DNA of 42,500 bases from contig CAUYUJ010019082.1 of assembly GCA_963575745.1 (NCBI GenBank), forward strand, positions 414,126-456,625, read 5' to 3'. The position numbers were made by a program, and so were the translations under genes. Shown here piece after piece: positions 28,861 to 36,956 of the stretch. Position 1 is the stretch's first letter, and the number at the start of each line of letters is the position of its first letter. The notes under the pieces were generated by a model, which searched no databases, was not told the DNA's origin, and worked only from the letters and a program-made list of their open reading frames with translations. The DNA is from Prorocentrum cordatum. Its lineage: Eukaryota > Sar > Dinophyceae > Prorocentrales > Prorocentraceae.

Positions 28861-29590
28861 CAGCCTCAGCCTGCCTCCTCCTCCTCCTCTTTCTCCTGCT
28901 CCTCCTCCTCCTCCTCCTCCTCCTCTTCCTCCTGCTCGTCCTCGTTCTCGTCCTCCTCGTCTTGCTCGTCCTCCTCCTCCTGGTGCTCTCCTCCTCCTCC
29001 TCCTCCTCCTCCTCCTCCTCCTCCTGGTGGTCCTCGTTCTCCTCCTCCTGGTGCTCTCCCCCCCCCTCCCTCCTCCTCCTCCTCCTCCTCCTCGTCCTCC
29101 TCCTCCTCTTCCTCCTCCTCCTCCTCCTCCTCCTCCTGGTAGTCCTCCCCCTCCCCTCCTCCTCCTCCTCCTCCTCCTCTTCCTGGTCGTCCTCGTTCTC
29201 GTCCTCCTCGTCTTGCTCGTCCTCCTCCTCCTGGTGTTCTCTCCTCCTCCTCCTCCTCCTCCTCCTCCTCCTCCTCCTGGTGGTCCTCGTTCTCCTCCTC
29301 CTGGTACTCTCCCCCCCCTCCTCCTCCTCCTCCTCTCCTCCCTCCTCCTCCTCCTCCTCCTCCTCTCCTCCTCCTCCTCCTCCTCCTGGTACTCCTCCCC
29401 CTCCTCCTCCTCCTCCTCCTCCTCCTCTTCCTGGTCGTCCTCCTCCTCCTGGTCGTCCTCCTCCTCCTGCTCGTCCTCCTCCTCCTCCTGCTCGTCCTTC
29501 TTCTCCTGCTCCTCCTGCTCCTCGTCCTGCTCCTGCTCGTCCTCGTCCTCCTGGTCTTGCTCGTCCTCCTCCTCGTCGTGCTCTTGCCCC
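28861..29590 (+). repeat. ~730-bp CTC/CCT polypyrimidine tract
   Basis: Almost pure CTC/CCT with interspersed GTCCTCGTTCTC and CTCCTGGT segments; the minus strand is nearly all purine. The long plus and minus open frames (poly-Leu/Ser/Pro or poly-Glu/Gly/Arg) are composition artefacts. Such mirror-like purine-pyrimidine tracts can form triplex DNA. Confidence 0.9.
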
Positions 29591-29595
29591 TGCTG

Positions 29596-30092
29596 AAAAT
29601 GTGGCCCAGGAATGGGAGTTCTGGGAAGTCGAAGAGCACGAAGTTGCCTACAGTTGGCTACGGGCATTCAAAATGTGGCCCGGGAATGGAGTTCTGGGAA
29701 CTCGAAGAGCACGAAGTGGCCTACAGTTGGCTCCGGGCATTCAAAATGTGGCCCGGGAATGGAGTTCTGGGAACTCGAAGAGCACGAAGTGGCCTACAGT
29801 TGGCTCCGGGCATCAAAATGTGGCCCGGGAATGGAGTTCTGGGAACTCGAAGAGCACGAAGTGTGTGACTGTTGCATCCGGCCCTCCAAATGTGGCCCGG
29901 GAATGGAGTTCTGGGAACTCGAAGAGCACGAAGTGTGTGACTGTTGCATCCGGTTATTCTAAATGTGGCCCGGGAATGGCGTTCTGGGATCTCGAAGAGC
30001 ACTTTGTGTGTGACTGTTGCATCCGGGTATTCAGAATGTGGCCTGGGAATGGAGTTCTGGGAAGTCGAAGAGCACGAAGTGTGTGACTGTTG
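29596..30092 (+). repeat. ~72-bp tandem repeat, seven copies
   Basis: Units begin AAATGTGGCCCGGGAATGG, followed by AGTTCTGGGAACTCGAAGAGC. The first three copies end in GCCTACAGTTGGCTCCGGGC and the last four in GTGTGTGACTGTTGCATCCGG, so two subfamilies are arranged in blocks. Confidence 0.9.
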
Positions 30093-30231
30093 GTGAAAAA
30101 CGAGCCCGGCACCCTGCCGCCCGGCAACTCCCCAACACCTGCCCGGACCCCCCTGTGGAGTGATCTGTGAGCTCTTTTGAGTCAACTAGAAACCTATCAG
30201 TCTTCGCTGTTAGGTAAAATGGCCTCCAGGC

Positions 30232-30396
30232 GGCCAAGATGACCTTCTAGATGCCCACGTGTTCCACAAAGGCTTTCCAAACCGATTCGGGGAACACATG
30301 GTCCGATAGCTTGGCAGGTCTGGCCTCAACGTTCGGCCACATAGGCGCTTCCACAAAGGCAGGGGGCGGCGGTGATTCGCCGTAGGCGTCTTCGAT
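30232..30396 (+). repeat. ~165-bp direct repeat, left copy
   Basis: Close match to 31317-31482: GGCCAAGATGACCTT, CCGATTCGGGGAACACATGG, GGCCACATAGGCGCTTCCAC and CGCCGTAGGCGTCTTCGAT. Together they bracket about 0.9 kb. Confidence 0.75.
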
Positions 30397-31316
30397 CCGC
30401 CGCCCCCTCTTGATTCATCACAGGGGTGCCTGGCGTTCCAGACTATTACGGTTTTGGTTTTGGTTCTTTTTCAAAAAAAACTCCCCCTGGGGCTCCGGCG
30501 CGTCCCGCCGGGGTCCCGGGAGGATTGCCAAGGACCTCAATTCCCCAAATTCCTGCCCAAGACGGCTCCAAGATGGCCTCCAAGATGCCTCCAAGACGGC
30601 CAGAATGGCCTCCAAGACGGCTAAGATGGCTTTAAGATGCCTCCAAGACGGCCCAAGATGTACCCAAGACGGCCTAAGATAGCCTCAAGATGGCCCAAGG
30701 CGGCCCAAGAGGCCCCTAAGAGGCCTCAAGGACAGCCCAAGAGCCCGTCGAGAGGTTCTTCAGGAGGGCCCGAAGAGGCCCAAATCATTGATTTTCCTTA
30801 GGTTTTTGAAGGATTTTGGCATTTTCGCCTGTTCGGCCTTCAGACGGCTCAAGACGGTCCAAGAGCCCCCCAAGATCGCCCAAGAGGCCCCCAAGAGGGC
30901 CCCATGACGGCCGAAGTGGCCTCCAAGATGGCCCCAAGAGGGCCCCAAGACGGCCCAAGAGGCCTCGAAGACGCCCAAGATGGCCTCCAAGACGGCCAAG
31001 ATGGCCTCCAAGACGGCCCCGAAGCGCCCCAAGAGGATCCCCCGCTGGCCCAGAAAGGCCCCCAAGACGGCTCCCGACGGCGTCAGACGTGCCAGGAACC
31101 CACCAAGATGGCCGAAGTTGGCTCGAAGCTGGCTCAAGACGGCTCAAGAGGCCCCCAAGAGGGCCTCCAGGAAGGCCAGAAGAGACCAAAAAACATTGAT
31201 TTCCCTGAGGTTTTTGACGGATTTTGACATTTCCTTCTTTTCGGCCTTCCGACGGCCCGAGACGGCCCAAGAGCCCCCAAAGATCGCCGAAAGATCGCCC
31301 AAGAGGCCTCCAAGAC
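30397..31316 (+). repeat. Second copy of the CCAAGANGGCC repeat block
   Basis: Opens with a block similar to 27640-27870 (CAGGGGTGCCTGGCGTTCC, GGTTTTGGTTTTGGTTC). Short CCAAGANGGCC units then continue, with the ~65-bp spacer at about 30785-30845 and 31190-31255 (~405 bp apart). No gene. Confidence 0.75.
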
Positions 31317-31482
31317 GGCCAAGATGACCTTCAAGATGCCCACGTGTTCCCCGAAGGCTTTCCAACCCGATTCGGGGAACACATGGTCCGATAGCTTGGC
31401 CAAGCTCTAGCCCAGCTGTCGGCCACATAGGCGCTTCCACAATGGCAGGGGGCGGCGGTGGTTCGCCGTAGGCGTCTTCGAT
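31317..31482 (+). repeat. ~165-bp direct repeat, right copy, with 12-bp perfect hairpin
   Basis: Contains GTGTTCCCCGAA (31344-31355) and its inverse TTCGGGGAACAC (31371-31382) with a 15-nt loop. With one mismatch the stem extends to 16 bp. In the left copy the 5' arm has decayed. Confidence 0.75.
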
Positions 31483-31664
31483 ACAAACATACAGGGCAGT
31501 TTGTAATACATAGGATTTTAAAAAAGATATGATAGTTAATACATGAAAAATTTAGGAATGAACGTATAAATGAACTCATCGTTGTTTTGAATAAAAATCC
31601 ATACATGTTTAATACATGATCCGCACGCGGAGCATGTATTATAAAACGCCACTGTACACTTTGG
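31483..31664. other. AT-rich island with a hairpin
   Basis: A sharply AT-rich stretch in GC-rich surroundings. It holds a near-perfect hairpin, ATACATGATCCGC-AC-GCGGAGCATGTAT (arms 31612-31624 and 31627-31639, 12 of 13 pairs). No gene. It may be a foreign or organelle-derived insertion or part of a small transposon. Confidence 0.5.
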
Positions 31665-31685
31665 CTCCAAATCTGGCGCATGCGC

Positions 31686-32114
31686 AGGGCCCTCTTTCTT
31701 TAAGCTCTCATCTGTTTCACGACTCCTCAAAATGTCACAATTTGTCAATCGGTGCCGGTCTTATGCGCTCCCTGGAAGAGCCGCCCTTCTCACAGAATGC
31801 TCGGCATTTCGCTTCAGGGGGATTCCAGATCCTGAGCTCCTTGGGGCCAGGGCCCCAGGTACCTGGGGTTCCAACTGGTCCCCCGTAGCTGGAGCACCTG
31901 GCGCAGCTGGAGCACGTGGCACAATTGGCGCTCGTGGAGCATGTGCCGCAACGGGCACACTTGGGCCTCCAGGGTGCCTGGTGCACCTGGAAGCCGTGGC
32001 GCGCATGGCATGTGTGGCGTTCCTATGCGATCTGCTGACACTCGGGTGTTACTCATGTGTTGGGAGGGCGGGTGGGAGTGAGGTAGACGGCCTGCTACCT
32101 AGGGAGGTAGCTTG
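31686..32114. other. No confident gene
   Basis: A plus-strand open frame at 31732-32115 has a short run of Gly-X-Y triplets (GAPGAAGARG…) from GGAGCACCTGGCGCAGCTGG-like repeats. With no start context, domain or homologous part I treat it as chance. Confidence 0.3.
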
Positions 32115-32176
32115 ACCCCTCCCCCTATCCCTTCCCCCTGGGTCTCTAGGGGAGGGGAGGGGTCGCGGGTCGTTGG
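32115..32176 (+). repeat. Dispersed repeat copy 3 (3' part only)
   Basis: CCCCTCCCCCTA, CCTTCCCCCTGGG and GGGTCGTTGGA match the 3' half of copy 1. The 5' half is absent. Confidence 0.5.
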
Positions 32177-32233
32177 AACGTTCAAGATGGCCTCGGCGAG
32201 AAAGCCAGGATCATTGATGTTAAAAACAAATTT

Positions 32234-32238
32234 GGCCA
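32234..32238. repeat. Target-site duplication of element 2, left copy
   Basis: GGCCA directly before the left LTR, repeated at 39426-39430. Five bp is the normal copia duplication. Confidence 0.9.
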
Positions 32239-32321
32239 TGATGAGATAATGTGTTGATTAGCAACAAGATCTCTTTTCATCTTGAGCCAAAATGGGTACA
32301 CGGAGGAGGGTGTCAGAATCA
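32239..32321 (-). repeat. 3' LTR of element 2 (83 bp) with DinoSL-like segment
   Basis: Identical to 39343-39425. On the sense strand it starts TGATTCTGACACC and ends TTATCTCATCA. Positions 32281-32295 are the complement of CCATTTTGGCTCAAG, the last 15 nt of DinoSL; out to 32303 the match continues with a 2-nt insertion and one mismatch. Confidence 0.95.
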
Positions 32322-32331
32322 CTCCTCCTCG
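32322..32331 (-). other. Polypurine tract of element 2
   Basis: The sense sequence CGAGGAGGAG directly precedes the 3' LTR, the expected place for plus-strand priming. Confidence 0.75.
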
Positions 32332-32370
32332 GGCCTGGCCGCCAACCCGGCCAGGCACGACATGCGTCGT

Positions 32371-32487
32371 ACGCGGGCGCGTCCAAGCCGACACGCCCAT
32401 CTCAACGTCACACGCGGGCGCGTCCCAGCCGACGCGCCCATCTCGTCACACGCGGGCGCGTCCAAGCCGACGCGCCCATTTCGTCAG
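32371..32487. repeat. Three tandem 38-41 bp repeats in the 3' untranslated region of element 2
   Basis: Units start at 32371, 32412 and 32450 (ACGCGGGCGCGTCC-AGCCGACGCGCCC…). Each contains the inverted pair GGCGCGTC / GACGCGCC, so each can form a hairpin in RNA. Confidence 0.85.
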
Positions 32488-32603
32488 CCGGGCTGCGGCC
32501 ATGCCGCGAGCCCCTCACTTCACCCGTCCGGTGCGATCCTACCGCCACCGGCGGAAACTCATCCAGCCCCACAGGTAGCGGAGCATGGATTCGATCCACT
32601 CCT

Positions 32604-33320
32604 TCACTTGATGTCCTTCTGGGTCGAACTCGGTGCCCGATCCCAGATGTTGAGCGTCGCCATGTGTCTCCTCAAGAGAGATCCGCCCACGCTCTTAGTC
32701 AGCACGTCCGCGACGTTGTTCTTACCAGGAACTGCGGCGATCGAGAGGTCGCCCTTGCCCACGCGCTCCTGGATCCACAGGTATCGTGACTGAACATGTC
32801 GCATCTTCCCGAGACCTCGCCGTTGGACGTGGCCCCGGGCCGCCGATGAATCCGAGGCGAGCTCCACCTTCAGGTCCAGCCCCCAGTCTGCGAAGAGGCT
32901 GTGTAGACCCAGGCCCACGCTCCCGCCCTTGACCAGGGCGTAGTACTCGCTCTCCCCACTGCTCAGAGAGACCGTCGACTGCAAGTTGCTGCCGTGCTTG
33001 ATGACGTGATGCCCCAGCATCGCCACGAAGCCTCCAGTACTTTTCCGAGTGACTGCGCAGCCCGCATGATCGGAGTCCACGTACACTCGGATCTTGTCGA
33101 ACATCTTCTGCTCCGTGAAGACCGTCACCGTACTGGGATGCCGCTTGAGGTAGCGGCCGACCCTCTTGAGCATGAGCCAACTCGCCTCCGTCGGCGTCTG
33201 CATAGACCTGGCGAGCGTCTTCGATGCCTCTGCCAAGTCCAGCCTGTCCTGAGACAGGTAGGCTACCCTCATGGTGAGGGATCGGAAGCGCGAAGCTTCC
33301 GCCGCTCCCAGCGCCGCCGA
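32604..33320 (-). CDS. RNase H and RT connection of element 2, frame-shifted from pol
   Basis: The meaningful frame begins near 33320 (ALGAAEASRFRSLTMRVAYLS is the copia RT/RNase H linker). It runs through RVYVDSDHAGCAVTRKS (catalytic DSD), TVSLSSGESEYYALV (E), VELASDSSAARG (D) and NNVADVLTKSV, the usual copia RNase H signature. It ends at 32604. Relative to RT the frame differs by a one-base insertion. The first in-frame ATG (33272) lies inside the linker, so translation from it would give only a fragment. Confidence 0.85.
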   Translation of the reverse strand, partial: SAALGAAEASRFRSLTMRVAYLSQDRLDLAEASKTLARSMQTPTEASWLMLKRVGRYLKRHPSTVTVFTEQKMFDKIRVYVDSDHAGCAVTRKSTGGFVAMLGHHVIKHGSNLQSTVSLSSGESEYYALVKGGSVGLGLHSLFADWGLDLKVELASDSSAARGHVQRRGLGKMRHVQSRYLWIQERVGKGDLSIAAVPGKNNVADVLTKSVGGSLLRRHMATLNIWDRAPSSTQKDIK

Positions 33321-36300
33321 CTTCGATGACCCGATTCAGGAAGACCGCCTGCTTGTCGTCGCCCTCGTCGAAGCCGAGGTTCGCAGTCTTCTTGAACTCG
33401 TACTTCTTGCCCAACGTGGCCTCGAAGCTGTCAATGTCCTGCTGCTGGGCCAGCACCGCGAAGTCGTCGCCGTGCCCCAGCAGCCTCGTCTCGTCCTCCT
33501 CCTTGTAGAAGACCGCTGGGCATGACATGCCCGCCTTGTAGCCGTGTTCCTCCAACAGCTCCGTGTAGTCGCCCTGCCAGATCTTGCTGGCGTCCTGCGT
33601 GCCGTACCAGGACTTGAGGAGTAAGCCACACTTGTCCTCGCCGTACTCCTTGCGACTCTCCTCCTCCAGCTCCACGAAGATCCTCCGCTGCGCCTTCCCG
33701 TAGAAGTGCGCCCTGCTGATGTCGAAGAAGCCGATCTTGAAGTTGCCCGGCTTCCTGCCCTTCTTGCGAAGCGACTCCTGAATGTGGAGCGGTGCTTCCC
33801 GCGTCCACGTGACCATCAGCGAGACCAGCGACCGCATGGCCTCCAGAGGAGGCATTGCCGAGAAGACCTCGGACGCCTCCAGCTGCTCGTCCGGACGCTT
33901 CTTCGCCTTGATCTCCTTCACGACGAGCCTGCTCCTGTAGTTGGGCCTCTCCGCGTCACCCTTGTTCGTGTCGACCCACTTGAGTGGGATGGGCGGACGC
34001 CCAGTCTCAGCGAAAGCCTGAGACCTCGGGACGATCTCGATCAGCTCCTGCTTCTTGACCCACTCGCGCTCGACCGCGCGAGCCTGGGCCACAAGGCCTG
34101 CCTCCAGGTAGCCGCCGTTGACGTCGTCCCAGTAGCTCGTCCAGTCCCCGGGCGGCACCGCCGCGTCCACCGGGACTGGGCCCGACTGCTGCACCTGGGC
34201 GGTGCTGAGCTCCCCCACGTCGTTCAGCGTGTCCTTGAGCTCCTCCAGCACCGCCTCCACCAACTTCGGTGGATAGACCTTCGCGAACCGTGCGATGCCT
34301 CCCACGAGCGTGATGTGGCGATGCCACTCTGCGCGGCCGTCCACATTGCTGCAAGTGCCCTGCAGTCTCCGAGCCAAGCCTGGGTGGTTGGTGACCCACC
34401 CGGTCTCCTTGCGCACGAACTCCTCCTGGCCACTGCGTGGGTTCGTGAGCTTCATGCCCCACCGACACATGGGGCCTTTGACCGTGAAGACTCCTGGATG
34501 CGCGACCAGCTCCTTGATGATGTCCTCATCCCACGATCGCGCACTCCAGGGATGCTCATGCAGGAAGTACCTACCTGGCTTCCTGAGCTGACGCCAGTAG
34601 GCGTCGACTGCCACCTTCAGGTGGTGTCTGGCCTCCTCCATCTCAGCCGCCTCCTGCTCATCGGTCCTGAACTTGGCGCTCAGGCCCCTCAGCAAGCTGA
34701 ACTTCTCGCATGGAGGGGACCCGGTAAGCAGGATGGGATCCATCCGCTCCTGCAGCTCCTCGAGCTCCTTGATGTCCTCGGGTCGCCGCAAGTCCCACGG
34801 CGTCCCGTCCTCCTTGAGTTCCTCCAGGTCCGCCGCGAAGCCCGGGCGCAGCTGGAACTCCGCCGCTCGCGCCGAGAACCGATGCGGCGAGTACACCTCT
34901 GCCACGTCCACGGCGCCCAGCTGCAACGCCGATAAGGCGATGCTGTCCACCTCCTCGTCGGCGATGTCCACGCCGACACTGGCCCAATGGCCGCTGACCT
35001 GTTCGCGAACGAGCGGAAGCAACTCCGCCTTCGCTCTCGTCAGCACTCCGAGCTCGACCAGCTCGATCGACGCCACGTCGAGAGCGAGCACCCGCATGTG
35101 TCTCCCCTCGCTGGCGTTCCACACGACTGCCACTCCAGCTGGCAGCTGAGGTCCTTCCGCTGGCGCCGGCTGCGCCGCGAGATCCTCCATGTCCACCGGT
35201 ACCGGCACGTCTGCCGGCTGTGGATCACCGCGCTCGAGGGCCTCCGGCACGTCATCCGGGGCCACCTCCGCCAAGCGCTTCAGCCGCGACCTGGTCGCGG
35301 TCATGTCGACATCCTCGGCGGCCTCTGCCGCTCTCACTGCTCCCGAACTGGAGCTCGCTCCTCCTGAAGGAGCCGCCACGCCGGAGCCTGATGCTCCCGG
35401 CTGGCTCTCTCGCATGCGCGCCGCTGCTGCTGGCGCTGCTGCTGGTCGGCTCGCGGCCGGCGCCGACGCCGCCGCTGCCACTGGCTCGGTGATCCTCCGA
35501 GCCGTCTTCGGCGGAGGGGTCCCTGCCGCGGCCGCTGCCGCTGGGCGGACTCTGGCCTCCTGGCCCTGCCTCCGCTCTCGATACTGGCCGGTCCTCTCCC
35601 GGCCTGCCTCCTCAGCGTCCAGCGCTTCGAAGATTCTCTTGCTGCACACCGCGTTGTGCGCATGGCCAGCCAGCACCTTGCCGTGCTTGGCGATCGAGAC
35701 GCACCCTGGGCATCCCGGCGTTGCGCCCAGCCGCTCGACGTCCGCCTTGAGAACGTACATCCTCCTCGGCGCCTGCGGCTGCGGCGGCGCCACCACAATC
35801 GGTGGCGGACCGGCCTCTCCCGGTCCGACGATGGCTCGCGGCGCACTGGCCGCACGCGGAGCCACGTCCCACGGCAGGCCCTTCAGGCTGTCCCAGCCCG
35901 CCGTGATCCACTTCTCGCTCTGCGGCAGGCTGCGAAAGCCGACCGCCTTCTTCACACCGTCGCTCGTGATGACCATCATCGAGCCGTCGCGCGGGTGGTG
36001 GCCGATGTAGCGGGCCTCCACCATCTGCTCCTCCAGCGCGTTCTTCCTCGTGCGCTCCCCGGCGAACCGCACCATCAGGCGCTCGCCGAAGAGCGGGACC
36101 GGCTTCCTCCACTGCCGTCCCGTGAGCCGCTGAAGAGCGGTCTTGCCGTCCTGGCCGCGCCTGTATCGGTTGATCACCGATGCGGCGTGCTCCGGCAGGT
36201 GCGCTAGCACTGGGTGCTTGTCCTCCACCTTGACGCCCAGCTTGGACTCCAGGTCCATCTTGAGCGCTCGCACCTGCTTCTTGATCTCGCGCACCGTGAC

Positions 36301-36876
36301 CTCGATCTCCCCATTGGCCTGATGGTCGGCCGGTGCCGACTCCTGGGGAATGGCCTCGAGGCCAGGAACCTCCTCCACCGCACGCCTCTTGACCAGCAGG
36401 ATCGCTGGCTCGCCGTCGGACTTGTTGACGATCTTCCTGTAGCCCAGGATCCGTAAGAAGCGTGCGAAGAACTTGATGGCGTAGGCGTCGTCGCCCTTCT
36501 TCTCCACGAATGTCGCTGCCATCATCTTCGAACGTCGATCCCTAAGGACCAGCATCGGCATGGTGTCCGCGTCGTCCTGGCCCATGAAGGCGTAATCGGA
36601 CGAGACCACCGGCACCGCCGTCTCGTCGTCCTCCGGTGCGCGGAGATGCGGCTGGCCTTGGCCCTTTGCCGCAATGCACACGCGACACCAGCTGCGGTAA
36701 GTCGCGTGTCCCATCGCCTCGTGCTCGGCGATCTCCCTCTGAGAGGGCTCATGAGGTGCCTTCAGCACCCTCGGGCGAGCCTCCTCCTCGCCCTCGTCGG
36801 CCTGCTGTCCATCAGGAGCAGCTGGCAAAGCGTCAGCCGCCGCAGCTGCTGCTGGCTGAAAACCCGGCGGTCTCAT
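33321..36876 (-). CDS. Pol of element 2: integrase, zinc motif, methyltransferase-like module, RT
   Basis: Numbered from the ATG at 36876; in the element it is probably made as Gag-Pol. Integrase: HHCC motif (H52/H57, C64, C67) and catalytic D94 (SSDYAF), D154 (KSDGEP) and E190 (HQANGE), the last two 35 residues apart. Residues 389-411 carry GCPGC … H…C, as in element 1. Residues 656-880 look like a cytosine-methyltransferase relative: VAEVYSPHR, then LLTGSPPCEKFS (C723), FLHEHPWS, MCRWGMKL and GWVTNHP. RT: LKWVDTNKGD, FFDISRAHF (D1052) and LGHGDDFAV (1134-1141), with HGDD in place of YVDD. A one-base change near 33320 (after FLNRVIE) moves RNase H into another frame, so this copy is probably not autonomous. 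Confidence 0.85.
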
Positions 36877-36956
36877 GTCGGAAGGTCCCGACCCCGCCGC
36901 TGCTGCCCCTGCAGCCGATGCCGCAGGGGACTGCTGTATTGAGTCTTCCAGTGGAC

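Noticed and set aside
28161-30086. 641-residue plus-strand open frame
   Set aside because: It runs through the CCAAGANGGCC repeat, the CTC tract and the 72-bp tandem repeat; the protein is Lys/Ala-rich, then poly-Leu/Ser/Pro. No domain; the frame is a product of repeats lacking stops.
31732-32115. Collagen-like protein
   Set aside because: The Gly-X-Y run is short, imperfect and explained by a small GGAGCACCTGG-type DNA repeat.
33706-34935. 409-residue plus-strand open frame
   Set aside because: Shadow of the element 2 pol gene; the minus strand carries clear RT and methyltransferase-like motifs over the same bases.
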